Shown: piece after piece, positions 43,669-51,496 of the stretch
How positions within the stretch are numbered: the first letter of the stretch is position 1
Layout: the number at the start of each line of letters is the position of its first letter
Source: Elioraea sp.
Lineage (GTDB): Bacteria > Pseudomonadota > Alphaproteobacteria > Acetobacterales > Acetobacteraceae
Assembly: GCF_022842375.1 (NCBI RefSeq)
Contig: NZ_JALHPR010000024.1
Coordinates: forward strand, 1-64,000
DNA length: 64,000 nucleotides
Direction of reading: 5' to 3'
The notes under the pieces: generated by a model
Seen by the model: only the letters and a program-made list of their open reading frames with translations
Database searches by the model: none
Told to the model about the DNA's origin: nothing
Program-made: the position numbers and the translations under genes

Positions 43669-44652
43669 ATGGGGCTTCTGATCGATGGCAGCTGGACCGA
43701 TGGGCGGCCCGATGCGAAGGGCGGCGAGGGCCGCTTCGTGCGCGCGCTGTCAGGCTTCCGCAACTGGGTGACGGCGGATGGCGCGCCGGGGCCCACGGGC
43801 ACGGGGGGGTTTCGGGCGGAGCCTGGGCGCTATCACCTCTACGTCGCCTACGCCTGCCCCTGGGCGCACCGCACGCTGATCTACCGCGCGATCAAGGGGC
43901 TCGACGGCATGATCTCGATCTCCGTCGTGCACTGGCTGATGGCGGAGAATGGGTGGAGCTTCACTGACGGTCCTGGCGTGATCCCCGACGGCGTGAACGG
44001 TGCGCGCCATATCCATGAAGTCTACACGAAGGCTGACGCTCGCTATACCGGCCGCGCGACCGTGCCGGTGCTGTGGGACAAGGCCAGGGGCACCATCGTC
44101 TCGAACGAATCCTCCGAGATCATCCGGATGCTCAACAGCGCCTTTGATTGCGTCGGCGCGGCGCCCGGCGACACCTATCCAGAATCGCTGCGGGGCGAGA
44201 TCGATACGCTGAATGAGCGCATTTACGAGACGGTGAACAACGGCGTCTACAAGGCGGGCTTCGCCACGACGAAGGCGGCCTACGAGGAGGCCGTCGTGCC
44301 GCTGTTCGAAACGCTCGACTGGCTCGACGCGCGCCTGGCGACAAGGCGCTACCTGACTGGCGAGGCGATCACGGAGGCGGACTGGCGGTTGCTGCCGACG
44401 CTGCTGCGGTTCGATGCCGTCTATGTCGGGCACTTCAAGTGCAACGTCCGCCGCATCGCCGATTATCCGAACCTCTCCGGCTATATGCGCGACCTCTACG
44501 CACAGCCTGGCATTGCCGAGACGTTCAACATCGATCACGCGAAACGGCACTATTACGAGAGCCATCGCGGCATCAACCCGACGGGAATCGTGCCGGCGGG
44601 CCCGATGCTGGATTTCACGCGCCCGCATGGTCGCGACGGCATCGGGGCATGA
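43669..44652 (+). CDS. Glutathionyl-hydroquinone reductase (Xi-class GST)
   Basis: The 327-residue product has the catalytic motif YVAYACPWAHRTLI (Cys-Pro-Trp), followed by TVPVLWDKARGTIVSNESSEIIRM and a C-terminal GST domain ending HYYESHRGINPTGIVPAGP, all diagnostic of YqjG/ECM4/PcpF proteins. They reduce glutathionyl-hydroquinones. The start follows hyuA by about 80 bp; GTG at 43663 is an alternative. Confidence 0.93.
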   Translation: MGLLIDGSWTDGRPDAKGGEGRFVRALSGFRNWVTADGAPGPTGTGGFRAEPGRYHLYVAYACPWAHRTLIYRAIKGLDGMISISVVHWLMAENGWSFTDGPGVIPDGVNGARHIHEVYTKADARYTGRATVPVLWDKARGTIVSNESSEIIRMLNSAFDCVGAAPGDTYPESLRGEIDTLNERIYETVNNGVYKAGFATTKAAYEEAVVPLFETLDWLDARLATRRYLTGEAITEADWRLLPTLLRFDAVYVGHFKCNVRRIADYPNLSGYMRDLYAQPGIAETFNIDHAKRHYYESHRGINPTGIVPAGPMLDFTRPHGRDGIGA

Positions 44653-45635
44653 TCTCGCGCCGCGCCTTCACCGCCACCGTCATTGCCGCTACGGCAGCGC
44701 CATTCGTCAATCGCGCCACCGCACAGGCGACCGACGATATCCGGAGCATGATCGCCGGCATGAACCAGCTGCATTCGTTGCAGATCCAGCTTGGTGATGA
44801 GGTGGTGTTCGCCGCCGCCCCGCGTGGGGCCGGGCTCGATCGCATGGCCAACATCAAGTCATGCTCCAAGAGCCTCGTCGCCCTGCTGCTCGGTTCGGCG
44901 ATCGATCGTGGCGAGATCGCTGACGTCACCGCTCGGTTGCGCGACGTTGCGCCTGCGCTGATTCCGCCGCGCGCGACTGCCGGTGTTGGATCGATCACGA
45001 TGCAGGATTTCGTCACGCTGAGCGCCGGGCTCGAGGGGACGTCAGGCGCGGGTTATGGACGCTGGGTGAGTTCCGCGAACTGGGTGGCGGACGCGCTGCA
45101 GCGACCGATGGTCGATACGCCGGGCGGACGGATGATCTACTCCACCGGCACGACGCATGTGCTCGGCGCGGCGATCGCGCTCGCCACCGGGCAGAGCCTG
45201 CTCGCACTTGCGCGTGCGAGGCTCGGCGCGCCGCTTGGCATCGAGATCCCGGCCTGGACGCGCGATCCGCAGGGCAACTATCTCGGCGGCAACGACATGG
45301 CGCTGACCCCCCGCGCGATGCTGCGCATTGGCGTGATGATGCGCGATGGCGGTCGTTACGCTGGCGCCCAGGTAGTGTCAGAGGCGTGGATGCGCGCTTC
45401 GCTCATTGCCCGCACGCGATCGCCCTGGTCGGGCCTCGGCTACGGCTATGGCTGGTTCCTCAGCCAATCCGGCTACGTGATCGCGCGGGGCTTCGGCGGG
45501 CAGCTGATCGCGGCGAACCCGGGCCGGGGCCTCGCCGTCGCGATCACGTCGGGGCTGGAGCGGCCGGCACGGTCGCAGGGCTATTTCGGTGAGCAGATGG
45601 CCCTGCTCGACGGCCCCGTCCTGGCGCTCGCCTAG
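44649..45635 (+). CDS. Beta-lactamase-fold serine hydrolase, exported
   Basis: The 328-residue product starts MISRRAFTATVIAATAAPF, a twin-arginine-like signal. The nucleophile motif is SCSKSL (SxxK); the second motif is probably in YSTGTTHVLG (YST in place of YxN), and GFGGQLIA is the third. This is the class C beta-lactamase/esterase family (PF00144). Its ATG overlaps the GST stop (ATGA), so it is cotranscribed. Substrate unknown. Confidence 0.88.
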   Translation: MISRRAFTATVIAATAAPFVNRATAQATDDIRSMIAGMNQLHSLQIQLGDEVVFAAAPRGAGLDRMANIKSCSKSLVALLLGSAIDRGEIADVTARLRDVAPALIPPRATAGVGSITMQDFVTLSAGLEGTSGAGYGRWVSSANWVADALQRPMVDTPGGRMIYSTGTTHVLGAAIALATGQSLLALARARLGAPLGIEIPAWTRDPQGNYLGGNDMALTPRAMLRIGVMMRDGGRYAGAQVVSEAWMRASLIARTRSPWSGLGYGYGWFLSQSGYVIARGFGGQLIAANPGRGLAVAITSGLERPARSQGYFGEQMALLDGPVLALA

Positions 45636-45641
45636 GCCGGC

Positions 45642-45998
45642 TCAGCGGCCGAGCGCTGCGGCATAGCGGGCAGGATCGAAACCCACCAGGATCGTTCCGC
45701 CAACGGTCAGGACCGGCCGCTTGATGGCAGACGGGTGGCCCAGCATCAGCGCGATGGCGCGCGCCTCCGTCAGCCCCTCCTTCTCGGCGTCGGGCAGCTT
45801 GCGGAACGTCGTGCCGGCGCGGTTCAGCAGCACCTCCCAGCCCGCGCTCTTCGCCCAGGCCGCGAGCATCGCCCGGTCGATGCCCTGCGTCTTGTAGTCA
45901 TGGAACGCGTGCGCGATGGCGTTGGCGTCCAGCCAGGCCCGCGCCTTCTTCATCGTGTCGCAGTTCTTGATTCCGTGGATGGTGACATCTGCCGGCAT
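45642..45998 (-). CDS. ArsC/Spx-like thioredoxin-fold protein (YffB type)
   Basis: The 118-residue product starts MPADVTIHGIKNCDTMKKARAWL, with a single Cys followed by DTMKKA as in YffB/ArsC-family reductases, and contains IKRPVLTVGG, the cis-Pro segment. True arsenate reductases use CGTSR-type loops, so an arsenate role is unlikely. A GTG 12 bp upstream is possible; GAGGGAAG favours the ATG at 45998. Confidence 0.88.
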   Translation of the reverse strand: MPADVTIHGIKNCDTMKKARAWLDANAIAHAFHDYKTQGIDRAMLAAWAKSAGWEVLLNRAGTTFRKLPDAEKEGLTEARAIALMLGHPSAIKRPVLTVGGTILVGFDPARYAAALGR

Positions 45999-46129
45999 CG
46001 CTTCCCTCACTCCCGTTCGATTGCTGCGCGCCCCGGTCGATGCCTGCCTTCAGCGATCCCACCATCGTGGGGCCGGCTGCGCAGAGCGGGCAGCGCTGAG
46101 CGGGGGCAGCTTCGGCCTCTGATCCTCGG

Positions 46130-46729
46130 TCATCCCGGCTGGATGTAGAAGGTCGGCGCCGGATAGACTGCGGGGCTCTGGTCGCGAATCACGCGTGCCG
46201 TGCGATGCGGCCGGTTCGACGGGCGCGTGTCGAGGTAGTGCTGCGTCACGAGCGGGCGGAAACCTTCGGCGCGGATCCAGTAGTGGATATGCGGCGGACG
46301 CGGCCAGTACTCCTTCGGAAACAGCGACATCACGTCGAAGCGGCCCGCGTGGTCTGTGATGACGGTGCCGCGAAGGTCGATCTCGTCGTCACGAAAATCG
46401 CTGTAGTTGCCCTTCGTCTGCGGGTGGTAGCGCCCCTGGCCATCCGTCTGCCACAGCTCAAGCCTCGCACCGGGGACAGGCTTCTCCGGGTCCGCCGCAT
46501 TCATCACCTGCCCGACAATGCGCATGGTTTCACCAGGCTTGCCGAAGCGGTTCAGATTGGCAACGATCGGGGTGTTGGCGATGTAGTAGGGTCCTTCCAT
46601 GTCGCTCGCCGTCGGCACCATGGCCTGCTGTGCCGCCGCCCGACCAAACGACAGTCCAAGACCTGCCGGCACCATCGCCGCAACCGTGAGAAAGCGGCGG
46701 CGAAGTGTCTGTCGGTCCGTGCTGTTCAC
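46130..46729 (-). CDS. Intradiol ring-cleavage dioxygenase-family protein, exported
   Basis: The 199-residue product has a twin-arginine signal (LRRRFLTVAAMVPAGLGLSFGRAAAQ). EGPYYIANTP, the Tyr in GNYSDFRDDE and EYWPRPPHIHYWI supply the Tyr and His-x-His iron ligands of protocatechuate/catechol 1,2-dioxygenase folds. Exported small forms are poorly characterised, and may act on phenolics outside the cytoplasm. It is upstream of the ArsC-like gene on the same strand. Confidence 0.88.
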   Translation of the reverse strand: MNSTDRQTLRRRFLTVAAMVPAGLGLSFGRAAAQQAMVPTASDMEGPYYIANTPIVANLNRFGKPGETMRIVGQVMNAADPEKPVPGARLELWQTDGQGRYHPQTKGNYSDFRDDEIDLRGTVITDHAGRFDVMSLFPKEYWPRPPHIHYWIRAEGFRPLVTQHYLDTRPSNRPHRTARVIRDQSPAVYPAPTFYIQPG

Positions 46730-46749
46730 GCCGCTTCTCCTCGACTTCG

Positions 46750-46852
46750 GTTCCGGTGCTCCACGCTTGCCTCATGGCAGGGCACGCGACGGCGGACAAG
46801 CGCGAGCTTGGTGGAGTCGATGAAGGCGATGTCAGGCTTACTCGCGTCAGGG
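46750..46852 (-). mobile_element. Short transposase-like relic (possibly IS982 family)
   Basis: On the minus strand one frame reads KPDIAFIDSTKLALVRRRVPCHEASVEHR without any start or full ORF. IDSTKL...RR.P.H resembles the catalytic-Asp segment of IS982-type transposases. Only about 30 codons remain and no inverted repeats are visible, so it is a scar. Confidence 0.4.
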
Positions 46853-47096
46853 GCAGTGGATCACGGGGCCCGGCCAGGGATGCCGCCGCCACGCCACGGC
46901 CGATGGCAAAGGGGAAACCGAGGTTTTCCGTCCCGACGAGCAGCCTGGCGCGGAGCCCCTCCGGCGTGGCGGACGTTGCCCGCGCCTTCTCCCAATGGTC
47001 CAGATAGGCCAGCGTGGCGTCGAACACACTCGCGTCATTGGCGCTGCCCGGCTTGCGGTGGCCGGGGATGAGGGTGCGCGCGCCGACGCGGACGCT
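46853..47096 (-). pseudogene. C-terminal fragment of an MBL-fold hydrolase
   Basis: The minus-strand frame from a TGA near 47097 reads VGARTLIPGHRKPGSANDASVFDATLAYLDHWEKARATSATPEGLRARLL, matching the GH..PG tail of metallo-beta-lactamase-fold hydrolases. The catalytic HxHxDH part is absent and the frame passes into the transposase-like scrap. It is a decayed remnant at the edge of the island. Confidence 0.5.
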
Positions 47097-47109
47097 TCAA
47101 GGCGAGCGG

Positions 47110-47751
47110 TGCGAATACGCTGATATCGTCAGCACGTGTCACTTGGTGCGGGATATCGGCCGATCGGCGAAAATCACTCCCACTCGATTCTCTCAATGCA
47201 TCGTAACGTGCTGATTTATAAGTGAAAAATCTTTCTTCTGACGGTCAAAACCCGACCGCCGAGCCGTCAAAATCTTTCGCTTTTGATTGCAAAGGAAAAT
47301 TCGCGCGATTTGGATTTAGCGCGGTTTCATCGTCTATCGACAACGATCGGTCAATTTTTCGCGCCATCAACCATGCAGGGCACTGCGCGCCGATGCGAGA
47401 AAAGACCGTCGCCGTTCATAGCACAGGACGTTCGTGCTCGCCATGCTCAACGTCTCTCCCCCTTCCAGATCTACTCGCTGGGCCTGGTGACTTGATGCAA
47501 GGCGAATGAACCGGATAGACAAGCGCTTCTGGCTGCGGCGGTGTGGAAGGACACATGGCCAGCAAAGGTCCGAGATGGTGACGAGAAGGCAGCGGCGTAA
47601 TGGCTCGGTGCGCTAAGCCCATCCACTAGCCGGTTTCGAGTCCGGTCCGCAGCAAATCGTCGGGACCGGCATCGATGCCACGACGCTCTATGCCTATTAT
47701 ATCAAGCCGCCGCTCTCTACACGATCCTGCAATATTGCGATAAGACCAACC
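47110..47751. other. AT-richer non-coding stretch at the island boundary
   Basis: About 640 bp with runs such as TTATAAGTGAAAAATC and CAATTTTTCGCG, very unlike the flanks. The only ORF (47222-47509, 95 codons) has no recognisable family and irregular codon use. A GGTTTCGAGTCCGG segment near 47630 recalls a tRNA T-arm but no tRNA can be folded around it. CGGTCAAAA and CCGTCAAAA are direct repeats near 47240-47270. Confidence 0.5.
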
Positions 47752-48261
47752 ATGACCAAGAGCATGAAATGGCTGCAGGCGAAGGCGCCCGGATTCAATC
47801 ATCTCGCCAAAGATGAGCAGGCCGCGATTACTGACTTCGCGCTACTCTGGAGCCTGTTCGAGTCCCGCGTCCTTGACACCGAGGGCAACGTCAAGGCGAT
47901 CTGCGGCGCGGTCGAGGCGTGGCAGGAGACCGGGAGGCTCGATGCTGACGCCTTCAACCCCGAACTCGGCTACTTCCGGCAGCGCTATTACGCCGATGGC
48001 GCCTTCACCTATCACTTCGACCATCTGCATTTGAGGAATCCCGACCGCGAGGCCCTGGTACGTGCCGTGATCGACGGCAGCGACAACGACCCATGCAGCC
48101 GCATGGCCGCCGTCCTCATCATCGTCTTCCGCTATCGCAACAACCTCTTTCACGGCGTGAAATGGCAGTACAAGCTGCAAGGCCAGCTCGGCAATTTCAC
48201 CACCGCGAACGACGTGCTCATGAAGGTGCTGGAACGGCACGGCGCACTCGCTGACGGATAA
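47752..48261 (+). CDS. HEPN-like protein, unknown function
   Basis: The 169-residue product has no signal or membrane segment. VFRYRNNLFHGVKWQYKL contains RNNLFH, an Rx4H motif typical of HEPN ribonuclease domains, near the C-terminus and in a helical context. HEPN proteins are common toxins and defence effectors. The ATG at 47764 is an alternative start. It precedes another unknown gene by 37 bp, probably as an operon. Confidence 0.65.
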   Translation: MTKSMKWLQAKAPGFNHLAKDEQAAITDFALLWSLFESRVLDTEGNVKAICGAVEAWQETGRLDADAFNPELGYFRQRYYADGAFTYHFDHLHLRNPDREALVRAVIDGSDNDPCSRMAAVLIIVFRYRNNLFHGVKWQYKLQGQLGNFTTANDVLMKVLERHGALADG

Positions 48262-48298
48262 GAGCGCCGGCGCACGCCCACGACGGCCGGAACTGTCC

Positions 48299-49069
48299 AT
48301 GCCCGATACCAACGACGCCATCCCGCCAAACCTTGCCAGCCTTCATGCCGGGGAAGAATTCCTGCGCGACAAGGCAATCGGTCTCATCGCTGGCGATGAG
48401 CGCCTGAAGTTGCACCTGACCATCACCGAAGCGGCCATGGACCTCGCAGATGTCCTGCGCCAATTCGAAACCGCCGACGAGGACCTCAAGGTCATCCAGT
48501 TGCTTGGGATGCGCACCTTCAATGCCTTCGGCGCGAGCGTGAAGCTTGCTCTATCGGGCTACAGCCAAAACAGCGCACTGATACTGCGTGACGTGCTCGA
48601 GACGGTCTTCCTGATCGACTATTTCGCCGGCGACCGAACCCTGATCGAGCGTTGGCGTTTCGCCGACAAGAAGGCGCGCCTAAGGGACTTCGGACCGGTG
48701 AAGGTTCGCGAGGCCCTCGACGCCCGCGACGGTTTCACCGACAAGAAGCGCTTCGCGATGTACGAAATGTTCTCCGAGCTCGCCGGCCATCCCACCATGA
48801 AGTCTGCCTTCATGATGCGGCCGCAGCGCGACGGCGACGCGGTCATCGGCCCGTTCATGGAGACGACGACCTTGGAAGCCGTCGTCTCCGAAATGGGTCG
48901 CCTCGCGATCCAGGTTGGCGAACAGCTCAACCTGTTCTTTCCAGCCGACTGGCCGCAGGGCCTTCCGAGCCGCCTCGCCTTCACCAAGCTCAAGCAGCGC
49001 TGGATCGCAACCTTCTACCCAAGTCCTGGTCACGCAACGCCGACGTCCGATAAGCCCGACGGCGCGTGA
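48299..49069 (+). CDS. DUF5677-like helical protein, unknown function
   Basis: The 256-residue product is largely helical. RTFNAFGASVKLALSGYSQNSALILRDVLETVFLIDYFAGD...IERWRFADKK resembles DUF5677-type proteins, where an R..LE helix is conserved; this is from memory of the family pattern. It follows the HEPN-like gene and ends in a terminator hairpin. Such pairs are frequent in defence islands. Function unknown. Confidence 0.6.
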   Translation: MPDTNDAIPPNLASLHAGEEFLRDKAIGLIAGDERLKLHLTITEAAMDLADVLRQFETADEDLKVIQLLGMRTFNAFGASVKLALSGYSQNSALILRDVLETVFLIDYFAGDRTLIERWRFADKKARLRDFGPVKVREALDARDGFTDKKRFAMYEMFSELAGHPTMKSAFMMRPQRDGDAVIGPFMETTTLEAVVSEMGRLAIQVGEQLNLFFPADWPQGLPSRLAFTKLKQRWIATFYPSPGHATPTSDKPDGA

Positions 49070-49079
49070 CCGTCGGGCT
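49053..49079. terminator. Strong convergent terminator hairpin
   Basis: AGCCCGACGG pairs perfectly with CCGTCGGGCT (10 bp, 7-nt loop containing the TGA of the upstream gene). It lies between the convergent ends of the plus-strand gene and the DUF6527 gene. There is no good T-run on either side. Confidence 0.6.
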
Positions 49080-49084
49080 CGTCA

Positions 49085-49522
49085 TTACGATCTGCCAGAT
49101 ATCCGGGTCCAGACGCGGCGCCAGAAGCCCGGTTCCTCCTTGGGCGGAACGGGTTGAACCGAAGGTTCGACCTTCGGTGACTCCCCGTAGAAGCGCGCTT
49201 TGGCGGTGCGATCCCGACGACGCTCGGCTTCGACCTGCTCGTCACTCCACGGGCCGGCCTCGATCACTTTGCCGCGGTCGATCACATAGTGCGACCGGCA
49301 CTTCAGTGTCCAATTGCCGATCGACGGGCGCAGCGAGATGGTCTCGCCGTCGAACGTCATCTTCCAGTCCGTCGGCGTGAGGGGCGCCACGACCTCCTCG
49401 CCGCAACCGCAGCAGCAGCTGTGGGCCGATGTCGCATATTCCATCGAGACATAGAGAATGCCCGCCTCAAGGCGCTCCGGGATGTGTTCGACGAAACGAT
49501 GGTCGAGTCGCTTGTGTCGCAT
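49085..49522 (-). CDS. DUF6527-like Cys-rich protein of the ubiquitin-like operon
   Basis: From the ATG at 49522 (MRHKRLDHRFVEHIPERLEAGILYVSMEY) the product is 145 residues. HSCCCGCGEEV (Cys 36, 37, 38, 40) with LKCRSHYVI (Cys 75, His 78) looks like a zinc site. The pattern is that of DUF6527, a small protein regularly found after ThiF genes in multi-ubiquitin operons. The C-terminal 50 residues are charged and Pro-rich. It overlaps the E1-like gene by 1 bp. It may act as substrate adaptor or ligase-like partner; that is inference. Confidence 0.8.
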   Translation of the reverse strand: MRHKRLDHRFVEHIPERLEAGILYVSMEYATSAHSCCCGCGEEVVAPLTPTDWKMTFDGETISLRPSIGNWTLKCRSHYVIDRGKVIEAGPWSDEQVEAERRRDRTAKARFYGESPKVEPSVQPVPPKEEPGFWRRVWTRISGRS

Positions 49523-50694
49523 CACGCGAGGTCCCCATTGATCAGCATGTTGCCGTCGGTGGTGTAGGTGCAGTGATGCTCGCGCTCGAGGTCCCGGTAG
49601 AAGCCTCGGATCTTCTTCCACTTAACGACCGCGAGGACCGCATTCAGCGCGTTGAGGTCCGCGACCTGGATGTTGGAGGCGTAGATGTCCTTGGCGCCGC
49701 CGCCGACGAAGGAAATGCGCTGCCGCGCATGATCCCGTTTCTCCGGCGTGCTGGCGGTCACCCGTAGGATACCGCCGAGCGACCCCTCGTCGAGCTCAAG
49801 ACCCATGCCGACATCGACGAACGCGGCGCCGATCGCCTCAAGCTTCTCGACGATCAACCGCTTCGCTTCGCCGGCGTCGAGGGATAGGAACGCGAAGGTG
49901 ACACCGTCGAGAAGGTGCAGGTTGTCGGCCCCGAGCTCGACATCGTGCGCCACGATGTTGCGGTGCATCCGGCTATAGACGCGCTTCAGATAGTCGACCT
50001 TCTTCGGCGCCTCGCGCAGTTCTTCCAGGCTCGGCGCGCCGGGCGCACGAAACGCGTTGTGGGTCAGGAACTCGTCGCTGTCGAAGAGCCGGATCTCGCG
50101 AACCGGCGTCTTGGCGACGAAGTCCAGGATGTAGCCGCCGGTGCCGCCGCCGCCGATGATGGCGACCCGCTCGTTGACGAGCCGCTCGGTCAGGACGCCG
50201 ATACCGACACGGTCGGAGGCGGTCTCGACATAGTTGAAGACGCTGTCTTCCTCTTCTTCCGGTTCGCGGAAGGTGCGAGCGGTCATGCCGGGCTTCAGCA
50301 CCGCAGCGGGCCCCGCGATGATGTTCGCGTAGCTCGTCATCTTGTGGTGGTAGTCCGTGTAGCCGCCATCCGGCTTGCTGGAGAAGCTGTGTGTCGCTTT
50401 GAGGCCGTGGCCGAGGTCGAAGGCGCCGGCCTGATGCGAGATCCCCTGGATAGGTGTCCCATCTGCGCGGCATGGGAAGTCGCCATCCCAGTGGACGACA
50501 TGGGTGTCGGGCGTGCGCGTCGCATCGCCGGCCAGCGTGAGGCTCGAGATGAGGGTGCCGATGCGCACCTCCCGATGCGCATCGACATAGGGCACCTCCC
50601 GCATGACGAGATGCCCGCCCTGCCGCTGGACGAAGTAGCCTTCGTCCCGCAGCCGCTTGAGGTCGAGATTACGACTGAACAGTTCGCGTGACAT
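49522..50694 (-). CDS. DUF6791-ThiF E1-like adenylyltransferase
   Basis: The 390-residue product has an N-terminal DUF6791-like domain (about 1-150) with VVHWDGDFPCRADGTPI and HSFSSKP...YTDYHHKMTSY. The ThiF/E1 domain follows (about 175-390): nucleotide loop VAIIGGGGTGGYIL, FDSDEF, HNAFRAPGAPS and KVDYLKRVYSRM. Only two cysteines exist, Cys75 in DUF6791 and Cys375 near the C-terminus; the usual E1 catalytic-Cys position has none. Expected to adenylate the C-terminus of the Ubl protein encoded just upstream, whose ORF it overlaps by 26 bp. Confidence 0.88.
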   Translation of the reverse strand: MSRELFSRNLDLKRLRDEGYFVQRQGGHLVMREVPYVDAHREVRIGTLISSLTLAGDATRTPDTHVVHWDGDFPCRADGTPIQGISHQAGAFDLGHGLKATHSFSSKPDGGYTDYHHKMTSYANIIAGPAAVLKPGMTARTFREPEEEEDSVFNYVETASDRVGIGVLTERLVNERVAIIGGGGTGGYILDFVAKTPVREIRLFDSDEFLTHNAFRAPGAPSLEELREAPKKVDYLKRVYSRMHRNIVAHDVELGADNLHLLDGVTFAFLSLDAGEAKRLIVEKLEAIGAAFVDVGMGLELDEGSLGGILRVTASTPEKRDHARQRISFVGGGAKDIYASNIQVADLNALNAVLAVVKWKKIRGFYRDLEREHHCTYTTDGNMLINGDLA

Positions 50695-51415
50695 TGAACA
50701 CCGTGCCTTTCTTCTTGACGTCGACCGAGCCGCCGGCACCGAGTTCGCCCGCGTGCGGCGTCGACGCCGCATGCCGATAGGTCATCGAGAAGACGACGTT
50801 GGGCTCGTGCTGGCCCGGGAAGGCGAGCTGGACGATCTGCTCGAACGTGACCGTGCGGGCATTCACCGTGCGCGGCCGCGAATTGACTATGATCTCGAAC
50901 GTCAGCCGCGCGGTGATGAACCGCTCGATGCCGGGCTCGGCCAGATCGATCATCTCGCCATGCTCGATCAGGCGATCTTCGCCGCCGGGGACCTCGAGGA
51001 AAACGCCCTCCCCCTCGCCCGGCTTGGCGAGGCCGTAGAGCACCGCACCGCTGAGGATGGGCTTGCCCCAGCGCAGCTCGTCGTCGTTCAGCGTGAGCTT
51101 GAAGTCGCGATCCGTCAGGAAGGCGACGAACCGCTCGGCGCCGTGCTCACGCAGGTCGAAGGGCTCGTTCAGCCGCACGTCCTCGAAGTCCCCCGAGGGG
51201 AGAATCGCGAACAGGCTGTAGCCGTCCGGCGGGTCCAGGGCCCCGGCCTCGAGCAACTGACGGCCGAGCGGCACGGGATCGCTCACCTGACGGGACTGGA
51301 AGTTGAGATCGCCCTGCGCGAGCAGGAAGCGATACCCCCGCGCCGGACGCAGCGCCCGGCCTTCGCGCAGGGCGTCGCCGAGATCGTCGTAATCGAGAAG
51401 CTCTTCGGTGTTCAT
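50669..51415 (-). CDS. Multi-ubiquitin protein with three beta-grasp repeats
   Basis: The 248-residue product can be read as three tandem beta-grasp units: about 27-101 (YRFLLAQGDLNFQ...), 102-170 (DFKLTLNDDELRWGKPILSGAVLYGLA...GVFLEVPGG) and 172-248 (TFEIIVNSRPRTVNARTVTFEQIVQLAF). The second and third share the multiubiquitin-domain pattern. The C-terminus is FNVTRTVQS, without a diglycine. It precedes the E1-like gene with a 26-bp overlap, so both are translated together. Its Shine-Dalgarno AAGGA lies inside a hairpin. Confidence 0.82.
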   Translation of the reverse strand: MNTEELLDYDDLGDALREGRALRPARGYRFLLAQGDLNFQSRQVSDPVPLGRQLLEAGALDPPDGYSLFAILPSGDFEDVRLNEPFDLREHGAERFVAFLTDRDFKLTLNDDELRWGKPILSGAVLYGLAKPGEGEGVFLEVPGGEDRLIEHGEMIDLAEPGIERFITARLTFEIIVNSRPRTVNARTVTFEQIVQLAFPGQHEPNVVFSMTYRHAASTPHAGELGAGGSVDVKKKGTVFNVTRTVQS

Positions 51416-51418
51416 AAG

Positions 51419-51469
51419 ATTGGATCCTTAGGTTCTGCCGCGGCGATGCAGCGGCTCTAAGGGTCCAAT
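51419..51469 (-). promoter_or_regulatory. Hairpin that buries the ribosome-binding site of the multi-ubiquitin gene
   Basis: In the minus-strand RNA, ATTGGACCCTTAG pairs with CTAAGGATCCAAT (12 of 13 positions, one C/A mismatch), with a further GCCGC/GCGGC helix in the loop. The 3' arm contains AAGGA and ends 3 nt before the ATG. Such a structure would hide the RBS unless opened by a protein, a ribosome from the helicase gene, or cleavage. No T-tract follows, so it is not a standard terminator. Confidence 0.65.
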
Positions 51470-51496
51470 CGGGGCGAGATCCGCCGACCGGTAAGG

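Noticed and set aside
45635-45650. Terminator between the serine hydrolase and ArsC-like genes
   Set aside because: GGCCG/CGGCC forms only a 5-bp stem without a T-tract; too weak to list as a feature.
47222-47509. 95-codon plus-strand ORF in the AT-rich gap
   Set aside because: Irregular codon use, no domain, no Shine-Dalgarno; more likely chance.
47585-47655. Possible tRNA (GGTTTCGAGTCCGG resembles a T-arm)
   Set aside because: The loop has one base too many and no acceptor or anticodon stem can be drawn. Kept only as a possible broken attachment-site remnant.
49085-51415. CBASS type II or Bil ubiquitin-like defence operon
   Set aside because: There is no cGAS/DncV-type nucleotidyltransferase, no separate E2 of Cap2 type and no JAB peptidase. 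The Ubl is a three-repeat multi-ubiquitin, so it is a different class.
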